Below are positions 39,349-48,627 of a stretch of DNA of 64,000 nucleotides, in pieces. A program made the position numbers and the translations under genes. Origin of the DNA: Microbulbifer rhizosphaerae. Its GTDB lineage: Bacteria; Pseudomonadota; Gammaproteobacteria; Pseudomonadales; Cellvibrionaceae. The stretch is from positions 124,001 through 188,000 of the forward strand of contig NZ_JACHWZ010000007.1 of NCBI RefSeq assembly GCF_014191725.1, given 5' to 3'. A model generated the notes under the pieces. That model was given only the letters and a program-made list of their open reading frames with translations, searched no databases and had not been told where the DNA came from. The first letter of the stretch is position 1; the number at the start of each line of letters is the position of its first letter.

Positions 39349-40842
39349 TTGAGCCTTTCCGTCACCTATACCCGCGCCCAACTGGGCGTCGCCGCACCAC
39401 TGGTCACCGTGGAGACCCACCTGGCCAACGGCCTGCCCGCTTTCCATATTGTCGGCCTGCCGGAGGCCGCGGTGCGCGAGAGCCGCGACCGGGTGCGCAG
39501 TGCCCTCGTCAACAGCCACTTCGAATTTCCCCAGCGGCGCATCACCGTCAACCTGGCGCCGGCGGACCTGCCCAAGGAGGGCGGCCGCTACGACCTGGCG
39601 ATTGCCGTCGGTATTCTCGCCGCCTCCGGCCAGGTTCCCTGCGAACCGCTGGAAAGCTACGAATTTGTCGGCGAACTGGCGCTCACCGGCAAGCTGCGCC
39701 AGGTCAACGGCGCCCTCCCCGCCGCCATCGCCTGCGGCGACGCCGGGCGCACCCTGGTGGTGCCGGGGGAGTCCGCCGGCGAGGCGGCGCTGTCCGGCAC
39801 CGGAGTGAAAGCCGCGGAGACCCTGCTGCAGGTGTGCGCGCAACTGCACGGCCGCGAGCCGCTGCCGGACGCGGAACCCGCCGATGGGGAGCAGAATCCC
39901 CTGGGCGCCGACCTGGCCGATGTGCGCGGCCAGTTGAAAGCGCGCCGCGCCCTGGAAGTGGCCGCCGCCGGCGGCCACAACCTGCTCTTCTACGGGCCCC
40001 CGGGCACCGGCAAAACCATGCTCGCCAGCCGCCTGCCGGGCATACTGCCGCCGCTGGAGCAGCGGGAACTGATCGAAGTGGCCGCCATTTATTCCAGCGC
40101 CGGACTGCCCTCCGTGCGTCAGCGCCCCTACCGTTCGCCCCATCATAGTGCTTCCGCCATTTCCCTGGTGGGAGGCGGGAGCAGCCCACGGCCGGGAGAG
40201 ATATCCCTGGCTCACCGCGGCGTGCTCTTCCTGGACGAGATGCCGGAATTCCCCCGCCACGCCCTGGAGATACTGCGCGAACCGCTGGAAAGCGGCGAGG
40301 TGCGCATTTCCCGCGCGCGGGCGCAGGTCACCTTCCCCGCGGATTTCCAGTTGGTCGGCGCCATGAATCCCTGCCCCTGCGGCTACCTGGGCGAGCCCCG
40401 CTGCCGCTGCACCCCGGACCAGATAGACCGCTACCGCAACAAACTCTCCGGCCCGCTGCTGGACCGCATCGATATGCAGGTGGAGGTGGCGAGCATGAGC
40501 GCCGCGCAGCTGCAGGACGCGCCCACGGGGGAATCCTCGGCGACAGTGCGCGAACGGGTGCTGCTGGCAAGGGATCGGCAGCTGCAAAGGCAGGGGGCGA
40601 TCAATGCGCAGCTGGCCGGTGCGGAGCTGGACCGTTTCTGCGCACTCGGCAAAAACGAACAGGCTTTATTGCGGCACTCAGTGGAACAGCTCGGGCTTTC
40701 CGCTCGCAGTTATCACCGCGTGTTAAAAGTCGCACGCACCCTGGCCGACCTCGCCAGCGAGGAAAATATCGGTGCGGGGCAGATTGCCGAGGCGCTGGCC
40801 TATCGCAATCTGGACCGGCGGCAGATACCGGCGAACGTGTAG
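39349..40842 (+). CDS. comM: YifB/ComM family Mg-chelatase-like AAA+ ATPase
   Basis: 497-residue AAA+ protein. N-terminal Lon-like S5 domain (VETHLANGLPAFHIVGLPEAAVRESRDRVRSAL), AAA core with Walker A GPPGTGKTMLASRLPG, Walker B GVLFLDEMPEF, and the Cys-rich insert NPCPCGYLGEPRCRCTP before SGPLLDRID. ComM is a branch-migration helicase for natural transformation in Vibrio and Acinetobacter. The start is TTG at 39349, as the nearby ATG at 39341 closes at once. Confidence 0.95.
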   Translation: MSLSVTYTRAQLGVAAPLVTVETHLANGLPAFHIVGLPEAAVRESRDRVRSALVNSHFEFPQRRITVNLAPADLPKEGGRYDLAIAVGILAASGQVPCEPLESYEFVGELALTGKLRQVNGALPAAIACGDAGRTLVVPGESAGEAALSGTGVKAAETLLQVCAQLHGREPLPDAEPADGEQNPLGADLADVRGQLKARRALEVAAAGGHNLLFYGPPGTGKTMLASRLPGILPPLEQRELIEVAAIYSSAGLPSVRQRPYRSPHHSASAISLVGGGSSPRPGEISLAHRGVLFLDEMPEFPRHALEILREPLESGEVRISRARAQVTFPADFQLVGAMNPCPCGYLGEPRCRCTPDQIDRYRNKLSGPLLDRIDMQVEVASMSAAQLQDAPTGESSATVRERVLLARDRQLQRQGAINAQLAGAELDRFCALGKNEQALLRHSVEQLGLSARSYHRVLKVARTLADLASEENIGAGQIAEALAYRNLDRRQIPANV

Positions 40843-41042
40843 GCGCGCTTGCGCACCATTGACCGAACGACACAACAAATTTACCCACCTCTTTTTCGCA
40901 TTCGCGCCATTTCAGTGCACCCTCCTTCATATCAATAAATATTAAGTATTTGCCGAACCTGCGCCGTGAACTGCAGCAGTTCACACTTTCCCTATAACTC
41001 TCTTTTGGTACGACTGTAATAACTATATTCTGATAAAACGAC

Positions 41043-41054
41043 GTAAACGATTAC
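41043..41054. promoter_or_regulatory. Possible LacI-family operator upstream of the polysaccharide lyase
   Basis: GTAAACGATTAC fits the general GTAAnCGnTTAC shape of LacI-family operators in marine gammaproteobacteria. It sits 41 bases before the lyase ATG, next to AT-rich TATATT and GATAAA boxes. No LacI-family regulator gene is in the window, so this is only suggestive. Confidence 0.35.
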
Positions 41055-41094
41055 AAAACTTCGTCGGCAACAGCACATCATCAGGGGGGGAAGT

Positions 41095-43683
41095 ATGAAT
41101 ATCGGCAGTGTTCGTTGCCTGGTACCGGTTTTGTCGTTGGCGCTCAGCGCCTGCGGGGGAAGCAGTGACTCCGAACAAACTTTCAATATTGAGGCAGCCA
41201 ATAACCAGCCGCCGTCCATTATCCTTAGTGGGGGCGCCAGGGAGCAGATAACTGCCGGCTCCACCTATACCGATCCGGGCGCGAGCGCCTCGGATGCCGA
41301 AGACGGCGATCTCAGCGGCAGTATCCAGACGCAGTCGACTCTGGATACCAGCACCGCGGGCACCTACACCATCACCTACACCGTCACAGATTCCGGCGGT
41401 GCCAGAGTTTCGGTGATGCGTACCGTGGAAGTGGTGGCCACCGCGGAGCCGCAAAACTCGGAACCACAAATCCTGCTGAGCGGCAGCGACCAGGTTCAGG
41501 TACCCCTGGGGGGCACCTATGAGGAAGCCGGAGCCAGCGCCACCGATGCCGAAGACGGCGACCTGACTGACCGTATCGAAATCTCCTCCACCGTCGACGT
41601 CAACACCCTCGGCAGCTACGAAGTGACCTACTCGGTAACGGATACCCAGGGGGCCTCCGCCACAGTGACCCGCACTGTAGAGGTCTTCCAGCCGGTACGG
41701 ACTTTCGTGCATCCGGGCCTCCTGCACTCGGAAGCCGACTTCGAGCGGATAAGAAACAAGATCGCGGAAGAGGATGAAACCTGGGTGAATGCCTGGAACA
41801 CCCTGGCGGGCGACTCCGCCTCGGACCTCAGAAACCCCAATCCCTTGACCGAACTGCGACGTGGGGGCGACGGACAGAATTTCGGCCGTTTGATCACTGA
41901 ACTCCGCTTCGCCTATGCCTACGCCTTGTACTGGAAGATATCCGGCGATCCGGCCTACGGCGATACGGCCGTGAAGTTCCTCAACGCCTGGTCCTCGACC
42001 CTGCAGAAAATCTCCGGTAACGCCGACCGCTATCTGGCCTCGGGCCTCTACGGCTACCACTGGGCCAACATCGCCGAAATCATGCGCACCTATGACGGCT
42101 GGGAGGAAGAGGGCAGAGAGCAAGCCAAGAGCATGCTCCTCGACATCTTCCTGCCGATGAACCAGAGTTTTCTTGTCAAGCACAACGACGCCTGTATTTC
42201 CAACTACTGGGCCAACTGGGACCTTGCCAACCTGGCCAGTATGATGGCTATCGGCGTTTTTACCGACCGCCCGGATATCTACGAGCAGGCGCTGAACTAT
42301 ATGTACCGCGGCCGCGGCAACGGCGCACTGGACAACCTGATGTACTTCCGCCACCCCGGCAATATGGGCCAGTATCAGGAGAGCGGGCGCGACCAGGGGC
42401 ATACGACGCTGGGTGTTGCCCTCTACGGCACCATCGCCAAGATGGCCTGGAACCAGGGCGACGACCTGTTCGCCTACAACAATCATGCGCTGCTGGCGAC
42501 CTCCGAATATATCGCCCGCTACAACCTGTTCGAGGAGGTGCCCTTTACCTTCTATGGTCCCAACTGCGGAAGCTCCCGCTATGGCCAGAGCGCGGTTTCC
42601 GAAATTGCGCGAGGAAGCATCCGGCCAGCCTGGGAACTTATCTACAACCACTACCAGAACAAGCTCGGCATCGCCGCGCCCTGGACGGAAAGAATGCTGG
42701 AGGAAAAGACCCGCTTCGAGAGATACGATAATGGTGGCGACGGCATGGGCTGGGGCTCGCTGACGGAGATTCTCGACCCGATCGATCCCGGCGGCGCGCC
42801 GCGGGGATTGTATGCCGAACTGCGCGGCGAGTCGGTGGTGTTGAGCTGGTGGGGAGCGGCCGGCGCCGACAACTACCTGCTGCAGCGCGCGGACAGCGCG
42901 GGTGCCACCTATACCACCATTGCCACCGTCGGTGCGAGCGAACTGCTGACCTATACCGATACGAATGTGCAGCGCGGAGAGAATTACTACTACCGGGTAC
43001 TGGCCGTATCAGAAGTGGGGGAAAGCGCTCCCTCTAATATCATTGGGGTCGATGTCGGTCCGAAACTACTGGCGCACTACACCTTCGATGAGGCCGAAGC
43101 CGGACAGGTCTCCAGCATCGCGGGGGAAGCCAGCACCGCCACATTGCACGGAGAGCCCGAATTTATATCCGGCAAGGTCGGCAACGCGATCGCACTTGAT
43201 GGCACTGATGATTACGTCGAACTCCCCGAAGGCATAGTGTCAAAACTGGCGGACTTCAGCATCGCCAGTTGGACTTATCTCGACGGCGACACCAACCTGA
43301 CGCGTCTGTTCGATTTCGGTGACGACGATCAGCGCTACATGACTTTTGGACCGGACATCCGCGACCAGAGCTGCCTTCTGATCACCAAGGTCAGCTATCA
43401 CGCCCACCGCAGAGTCTGCGCCGCCTCCCTGCCATCGGGCCAGTGGGTACATGTTGCAATTACCCTGAAAGGCAACACCGGTATCCTCTATCTCGATGGC
43501 GAGGAAGCCGCTCGCAACGAAATAGACATGACGCCGATGCAACTGGGTGCATCCACCAAACAGAATTGGCTTGGACGTTCACAGTATTCGAACGACCCCT
43601 TGCTGACAGGCAGGATCGACGAATTCCGCATCTACAGCGGTGCCTTGAGTGCGGAAGAGGTCGCCGCACTGGCGGCTGAATGA
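41095..43683 (+). CDS. Modular lipoprotein with alginate-lyase-like catalytic domain
   Basis: 862-residue lipoprotein. Lipobox LSAC (Cys at about 19). Two similar Ig-like repeats with YTDPGASASDAEDGDLSGSI and YEEAGASATDAEDGDLTDRI (DUF5011/HYR-type) come first. The (alpha/alpha) alginate-lyase-superfamily domain follows (about 205-560), with YWANWDLANLASMMAIGVF, GQYQESGRDQGHTTLGV carrying Arg/His/Tyr-rich probable active site, and YGPNCGSSRYG. Then an FN3-like segment and a C-terminal LamG/concanavalin-like domain (GNAIALDGTDDYVELPEG). It resembles PF05426 enzymes, possibly family PL38; alginate or glucuronan would be the substrate. Confidence 0.82.
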   Translation: MNIGSVRCLVPVLSLALSACGGSSDSEQTFNIEAANNQPPSIILSGGAREQITAGSTYTDPGASASDAEDGDLSGSIQTQSTLDTSTAGTYTITYTVTDSGGARVSVMRTVEVVATAEPQNSEPQILLSGSDQVQVPLGGTYEEAGASATDAEDGDLTDRIEISSTVDVNTLGSYEVTYSVTDTQGASATVTRTVEVFQPVRTFVHPGLLHSEADFERIRNKIAEEDETWVNAWNTLAGDSASDLRNPNPLTELRRGGDGQNFGRLITELRFAYAYALYWKISGDPAYGDTAVKFLNAWSSTLQKISGNADRYLASGLYGYHWANIAEIMRTYDGWEEEGREQAKSMLLDIFLPMNQSFLVKHNDACISNYWANWDLANLASMMAIGVFTDRPDIYEQALNYMYRGRGNGALDNLMYFRHPGNMGQYQESGRDQGHTTLGVALYGTIAKMAWNQGDDLFAYNNHALLATSEYIARYNLFEEVPFTFYGPNCGSSRYGQSAVSEIARGSIRPAWELIYNHYQNKLGIAAPWTERMLEEKTRFERYDNGGDGMGWGSLTEILDPIDPGGAPRGLYAELRGESVVLSWWGAAGADNYLLQRADSAGATYTTIATVGASELLTYTDTNVQRGENYYYRVLAVSEVGESAPSNIIGVDVGPKLLAHYTFDEAEAGQVSSIAGEASTATLHGEPEFISGKVGNAIALDGTDDYVELPEGIVSKLADFSIASWTYLDGDTNLTRLFDFGDDDQRYMTFGPDIRDQSCLLITKVSYHAHRRVCAASLPSGQWVHVAITLKGNTGILYLDGEEAARNEIDMTPMQLGASTKQNWLGRSQYSNDPLLTGRIDEFRIYSGALSAEEVAALAAE

Positions 43684-43742
43684 AGTCTGACGTCAACGGC
43701 ACTAAGTTAAGGAGTCCTGCAGCCAGTTTGTAAGGACCTGTG

Positions 43743-43821
43743 CTGTGGGAGCCTGCCGTGCAGGCGATTGAAGCGGTGCTATCAGCAGTATCCGTTTCGC
43801 CAGCAGGGCTGGCTCCCACAG
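43743..43821. repeat. REP-like palindrome (GGGAGCCTGCC family)
   Basis: CTGTGGGAGCCTGCCGTGCA and GCAGGGCTGGCTCCCACAG face each other, with an 11-base perfect outer arm CTGTGGGAGCC versus GGCTCCCACAG. It starts 60 bases after the lyase stop. Nearly the same element lies at 50228-50307. Confidence 0.85.
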
Positions 43822-43914
43822 GGTGGCTACCCTTAACTTAGTGCAATTCAGGCCTGAGGTTACAAGGTTTCGTCGGTTGCGAATGACGTAGAGGTACCGC
43901 TAAAGATCCGCTTT

Positions 43915-43939
43915 GTAGGATGCGCCGTGCGCACCCTAC
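43915..43939. repeat. Short GTAGG...CCTAC palindrome
   Basis: GTAGGATGCGCCGTGCGCACCCTAC: near-perfect arms GTAGG/CCTAC and TGCGC/GCGCA. A related but different GTAGGATG-type element is at 58691-58721. It lies between the lyase and the metallo-beta-lactamase genes, which converge. Confidence 0.65.
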
Positions 43940-43962
43940 GCCGCCCGGCGGCGCCGGCAAAT

Positions 43963-44859
<897 letters not shown>

Positions 44860-45042
44860 TCAGGACAGTCTGTTTCACCGCCGCTCAGTGCGGAGTCGAT
44901 CCATTCCGATATTTTTGCAAAGACCTCTTCGCGGTGATTTTTTCCATCGCTGCTGTTTCATTGCAATAAATCCGTTTTGCCGTCAGTGTCACCAGGAGCT
45001 GCGCCGCAACAACTTCCAGTCGCGAAGACTGGAAAAAACCAA

Positions 45043-45114
45043 GTAGGAGCGGCCGTTGGTCGCGATCGGCATGTGCCACTGGCAGAGCTGATCGCGGCCA
45101 ACGGCCGCTCCTAC
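45043..45114. repeat. REP-like palindrome (GTAGGAGCGGCC family), copy 1
   Basis: GTAGGAGCGGCCGTTGGTCG and GATCGCGGCCAACGGCCGCTCCTAC form arms of about 25 bases with one mismatch. The spacer is about 20 bases. It lies between the metallo-beta-lactamase and GNAT genes. The same arms recur at 47048-47122. Confidence 0.9.
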
Positions 45115-45151
45115 AGGGAGAGGTATCGTCTTGGTCCGTGGGCGCCGGGCC

Positions 45152-45721
45152 TCAGCTGGGTGCCGCCCTGTCCCACCACTCAGCCGAATTCAGCCGATAC
45201 AGACAGTGGCTACGAAGTGGGCTGTCGGCCGGAACTCGGGGATGCTCGAATATTTGCGGGTCCTCGCGCATACCCAAACGCTGCATCACCCGCTGCGAGC
45301 GGATATTCTGCAACGCGGTGAATGAGACCACTTCCCGCAGCCGTAGTTCTTCGAACACAACGCAAAGCGTCGTATTCGCCGCCTCACTGGCGTAGCCGCG
45401 CCCCCAGTAGGAGGACGCCAGGCGCCAGCCAATTTCCACACAGGGAGAGAACGGCAACTCGGGAGGCGCGTGTTGCAGGCCCACGAAGCCGATAAATTTT
45501 CTGTCCTGCCGGCGCTCGACCGCCCAAAAACCCCAGCCGTGTTCGGCGATATGTGCGCTCAGGCGATCGACCGCGGCATCGCTCGCGGCCCGATCCAGGA
45601 TTGCGGGAAAGTATTCCATTACCTGCGGGTCCGCGTTCAACTCGGCGAAGGGCGTGCGGTCCTCGTCGCGCCACTGGCGCAGCAGCAGGCGGTCGGTTTG
45701 CGGTTCAATCAGATTATTCAT
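45152..45721 (-). CDS. GNAT acetyltransferase, RimJ/RimL type
   Basis: 189-residue acetyltransferase of the GNAT RimJ/RimL subgroup. TDRLLLRQWRDEDRTPFAELNADPQVMEYFP is the typical start; the acetyl-CoA loop is SSYWGRGYASEAANTTL, and FTALQNIRSQRVMQRLGM follows. ATG at 45721 is preferred over an upstream start that would add 20 unconserved residues. Substrate unknown; likely acts on a protein or small-molecule amine. Confidence 0.88.
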   Translation of the reverse strand: MNNLIEPQTDRLLLRQWRDEDRTPFAELNADPQVMEYFPAILDRAASDAAVDRLSAHIAEHGWGFWAVERRQDRKFIGFVGLQHAPPELPFSPCVEIGWRLASSYWGRGYASEAANTTLCVVFEELRLREVVSFTALQNIRSQRVMQRLGMREDPQIFEHPRVPADSPLRSHCLYRLNSAEWWDRAAPS

Positions 45722-45752
45722 GTTGTCCAATGCAGGGGCCGCCGCGCGCACC

Positions 45753-46238
45753 CTATGCAATAAAGTTTTCCGAGGGCGCAATCATATAGTTGCAGCCCGC
45801 GAGCCAGTCGTGCGGCTCGGGATATGCGGCCTCCTGGAAGCCGAGCTTTTTATACAGCTTTTGCGCCGGAGTGTTGTCCTTCAGTACAAACAGCGAACAT
45901 TCCCTCGCGTCCAGTTGACTACAGCCCTGTTGCACCAGCTTAGTGACCAGCGCTTTTCCCAGGCCGGCACCGCGGTGCTGCGGAGAGACGATCAGCCTGC
46001 CCAGGTGGCAGCGGCCCAGGCGGCCGTAGTACTGGCCGAAGCCGAGCAGCTCGCGCTCTGCATTTACCAACGCATGGCTGGGCAGCTCCCGCCAGCGGCA
46101 GTCCTCGAAAAAAGTCTGCTCGGTAAACGGGTAGCGAAACTGCGGCCCGCCCCACTGCAGGCACTGGCGGCGCTCCGGTAGCCAGGTCATCAGGGTTTTC
46201 AGCTGGCTTTCCGTCGCGGGTTCGAGTCGAATATTCAC
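45753..46238 (-). CDS. GNAT acetyltransferase
   Basis: 161-residue GNAT protein. The motif GRLIVSPQHRGAGLGKALVTKLVQQG is the acetyl-CoA binding loop, and NTPAQKLYKKLGFQEAAYP ends the fold. GTG at 46238 has AGGA eight bases upstream; starting at 46298 would run back into the DUF188 gene. It lies 31 bases before the next GNAT and ten bases after the DUF188 gene, so these minus-strand genes may form one transcript. Confidence 0.85.
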   Translation of the reverse strand: MNIRLEPATESQLKTLMTWLPERRQCLQWGGPQFRYPFTEQTFFEDCRWRELPSHALVNAERELLGFGQYYGRLGRCHLGRLIVSPQHRGAGLGKALVTKLVQQGCSQLDARECSLFVLKDNTPAQKLYKKLGFQEAAYPEPHDWLAGCNYMIAPSENFIA

Positions 46239-46248
46239 CGATGATTCC

Positions 46249-46707
46249 TCAGGATTTCCTGCGGGTCGCTGCCAGCCATTTATCGAGTTGGTCGGCAAAC
46301 GCCTTGCGGTCGCTCTGGCTGAGCGCCGGGGGGCCGCCGGTGTGCACGCCGCTGGCGCGCATGGTGTCCATAAAGTCGCGCATATTCAGCAGCGCGCGGA
46401 TATTCGCCTTGGAGTAGCGCTCGCCGCGGGGGTTGAGGGCATCGCCGCCCTTGTCGATCACCTCCGCCGCCAAGGGGATATCGCTGGTGATCACCAGGTC
46501 GCCGGCCTCGCAGCGTTTGACGATTTCGTTGTCGGCCACGTCGAAACCCGAACTCACTTGTAGGGATTTGATAAAACGCGATGGCGGTACGCGCACCGGT
46601 TGATTGGCCACCAGTGTCATTTCCGTCTGTGTGCGCTCGGCGGCGCGGAACAGGATTTCCTTGATCACCACCGGACAGGCGTCGGCATCGACCCAGATTT
46701 TCTTCAT
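46249..46707 (-). CDS. YaiI/YqxD family protein (DUF188)
   Basis: 152-residue PIN-like DUF188 protein. The start [23 protein letters not shown] and the motif [36 protein letters not shown] are diagnostic, with conserved Asp residues. The function is unknown; a nuclease role is suspected for PIN folds. It overlaps the DUF3565 gene by four bases (ATGA). Confidence 0.92.
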   Translation of the reverse strand: MKKIWVDADACPVVIKEILFRAAERTQTEMTLVANQPVRVPPSRFIKSLQVSSGFDVADNEIVKRCEAGDLVITSDIPLAAEVIDKGGDALNPRGERYSKANIRALLNMRDFMDTMRASGVHTGGPPALSQSDRKAFADQLDKWLAATRRKS

Positions 46708-46928
46708 CGGTCCTTTACCTCATCGATGCGATCCGGCGGTGCGCCTTCATCGCATTTCTTGCAGTTCAACAGATAGCCGAGCATGGCGTTGCGCCCGGCC
46801 TCAGTGGTGACCCAGGCGCGGTTGGTCCATGGCGGGTTGTGGCGCACGTGCTGGTTGTGCCCGCAGGCCAGCTCCGCCACCCAGTGGTTTTCCTCGTCGC
46901 GGTGGTAGCCGGTGATGGGTTGTTGCAT
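46704..46928 (-). CDS. DUF3565 family protein
   Basis: 74-residue small protein with two possible metal-binding clusters: [16 protein letters not shown] and [10 protein letters not shown] (CxxC). This is the DUF3565 pattern, also seen in Pseudomonas. The function is not known. Translationally coupled to the DUF188 gene. Confidence 0.85.
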   Translation of the reverse strand: MQQPITGYHRDEENHWVAELACGHNQHVRHNPPWTNRAWVTTEAGRNAMLGYLLNCKKCDEGAPPDRIDEVKDR

Positions 46929-47008
46929 GGGGGTTCGACCCGGCTGGGAATTTTGGAGCAGTTATAGCTAATTGGGGGCGGGATGTATATGGAGTGCCTG
47001 CGGTCCGA

Positions 47009-47038
47009 TTGCGGAGCTGGAGCTCCGCGGTCCCGGGG
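47009..47038. repeat. 30-bp dispersed repeat (copy matching 57667-57696)
   Basis: On the minus strand this reads CCCCGGGACCGCGGAGCTCC followed by AGCTCCGCAA, identical over 30 bases to 57667-57696 on the plus strand. The core GCGGAGCT/AGCTCCGC is palindromic. Confidence 0.85.
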
Positions 47039-47047
47039 TTAAGGCCT

Positions 47048-47122
47048 GTAGGAGCGGCCGTTGGCCGCGATCGGAGTTCAGTAGATTCCCAGAGATCGAT
47101 CGCGGCCAACGGCCGCTCCTAC
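47048..47122. repeat. REP-like palindrome (GTAGGAGCGGCC family), copy 2
   Basis: Left arm GTAGGAGCGGCCGTTGGCCG and right arm CGGCCAACGGCCGCTCCTAC are perfect complements; with CGATC/GATCG the arms reach about 25 bases. It lies between the DUF3565 and DUF6445 genes. Near-identical to 45043-45114. Confidence 0.92.
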
Positions 47123-47139
47123 AGGGGGAGAGATCAGTT

Positions 47140-47862
47140 TTAGGGGGTTCCGGGAACACTGTAGCGGATAAAGCTGGTGGCGGTCAGGCGGCCGGTGCGG
47201 GGGGCGGCGCTGAGGCCGCAGTGGGGATCGATATTGCCGGAGTGCAGCTGGTTGCCGCGGTAGATAAGCGCGCGGTTGAAGCGCGCTTCGATGCAGGCGA
47301 TCTGCTCGAAGAGTGCGCTGTCTCCGTCGAGGTAACCCGGCGCCGGTGGCGATGCCATTACCTGGTGCTTGAGCTGGGCGGCGTAGCCGTGCAATCGCTC
47401 ACTGTCGATAAATTCGAAGCCACTGGCGCGGTGGCGATAGAAAGCGGTGCCGCCGAGCTGCGGCGGGCACAGGTAGTGCACCACTGCCAGCTGGTTCGGG
47501 TCGCTGGTGTCGAAGTGCGGCAGGCGCTGGATGGGCCGCAGCTGCTGCGGTGGCGTAGTGGCGATGGACAGCGCGCACAGTAGCGGTTGGGCGCGGGCGC
47601 CGGGCGGCAGTTCGAACACTTCGCGCAGAACCCGGTCGAGTGTCTCGCACAGGTTCTCCGCGTAGGCCTGGGGCAGCGGCTTGCGGACTCCCGGATAGTA
47701 GTCGCCACCCCGCGCGCGGAAAGGCGGCGCGCTCGCGGCAAATTCCACCAGCGATTCCGGCTCCGCCGACAAACCGTCTATCACCAGCAGTGGCCGGCGC
47801 TCGCTGCCCAGGCTGATCCTCTGGATCTGCGGTGCGGCAGCGCAGGCAAAATTCCCCGGCAT
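47140..47862 (-). CDS. DUF6445 family protein
   Basis: 240-residue cytosolic protein. The pattern HFDTSDPNQLAVVHYLCPPQLGGTAFYRHRASGFEFI, later NRALIYRGNQLHSGNI and TGRLTATSFIRY resembles a 2-oxoglutarate/Fe(II) dioxygenase-like double-stranded helix (HxD, distal His in LHSG, Arg). I recognise it as DUF6445, a partner of SapC and tryptophan halogenases in TonB-receptor loci. Start ATG 47862 is preferred; 47910 would overlap sapC. Activity is unproven. Confidence 0.75.
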   Translation of the reverse strand: MPGNFACAAAPQIQRISLGSERRPLLVIDGLSAEPESLVEFAASAPPFRARGGDYYPGVRKPLPQAYAENLCETLDRVLREVFELPPGARAQPLLCALSIATTPPQQLRPIQRLPHFDTSDPNQLAVVHYLCPPQLGGTAFYRHRASGFEFIDSERLHGYAAQLKHQVMASPPAPGYLDGDSALFEQIACIEARFNRALIYRGNQLHSGNIDPHCGLSAAPRTGRLTATSFIRYSVPGTP

Positions 47863-47878
47863 CGGTGCGGCCCCGCGG

Positions 47879-48598
47879 CTAGGCTTCTGCGACTGCGGCG
47901 TCGCGGGCATTTTTGCGCTCTATCAGCGAGTAGATATGCCCCAGGGAAGTGAGCATGGTGTAGATATGAGCCAGTTGACCATTGGTGTTCAGCTGCTGCA
48001 ACGGCTCGCCGGCGAGCGCCCTGAGTTTTTCCTCGTCCACCGTGTAGAGGCCCTCCATCCGCTGGCTGGCGCCGCTGGCAAAAGTCACCTCCAGGCGCAT
48101 CGGCGTGATCAATTCCAGTTCCTGCAGACAGCGGACCAGGTCCGCACCCTGTTTTTCCCCGTCGAGCAGTTGCCCCAGAACGCCCTGCATCCTTTCCAGA
48201 TAGGGGCTGCCGCGGCCTTCGTTGTCGAACAGCTCCTCACCCGAATCACGCCGCACGCAGGGACTGTCCTCGTCGATGCACAGCAGCGGCTGCCCGTTCT
48301 CATCGGTGCCGACAAAGAATGGCTGCCGGATAATATTCATCGGTGTGTACAGTGACTGCCAACGGCCGTCGTCCCAGTACAGGTTTTCCCCCTCGGCAAA
48401 ACCGAACAGAGCGACGCAGATAAAGCGGCCGGTTTCCGCATTTTTTGTCAGCACTATCGGGTAGTCGATCGCCAGTTTCAGGAACTCGCTGGGCATCACC
48501 GGCACCATGCGCAGGGATGCGCCTTGCCGTTCTATGCTGGCGGTGTCTATACGGATGTTCCGGTGCAGTTCGCTGTTCAGTGCTACCAGCCTGGCCAT
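47879..48598 (-). CDS. SapC family protein
   Basis: 239-residue SapC-like protein, also without signal peptide. Family motifs: MVPVMPSEFLKLAIDYPIVLTKNAETGRF, GLFGF-like VALFGFAEGENLYWDDGRWQSLYTPMNIIRQPF, then DEDSP and a C-terminal tail rich in Leu/Glu. Named after a Campylobacter surface-protein locus, but in marine and xanthomonad genomes it accompanies TonB receptors; its function is unknown. It lies 29 bases after the halogenase gene. Confidence 0.85.
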   Translation of the reverse strand: MARLVALNSELHRNIRIDTASIERQGASLRMVPVMPSEFLKLAIDYPIVLTKNAETGRFICVALFGFAEGENLYWDDGRWQSLYTPMNIIRQPFFVGTDENGQPLLCIDEDSPCVRRDSGEELFDNEGRGSPYLERMQGVLGQLLDGEKQGADLVRCLQELELITPMRLEVTFASGASQRMEGLYTVDEEKLRALAGEPLQQLNTNGQLAHIYTMLTSLGHIYSLIERKNARDAAVAEA

Positions 48599-48627
48599 AT
48601 TGCTTGCCTCTTTCTTATTGAACCGAA

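Noticed and set aside
45043..47122. The repeated palindromes read as a CRISPR array
   Set aside because: Only two copies, 2 kb apart with genes between them, no regular spacers and no cas genes.
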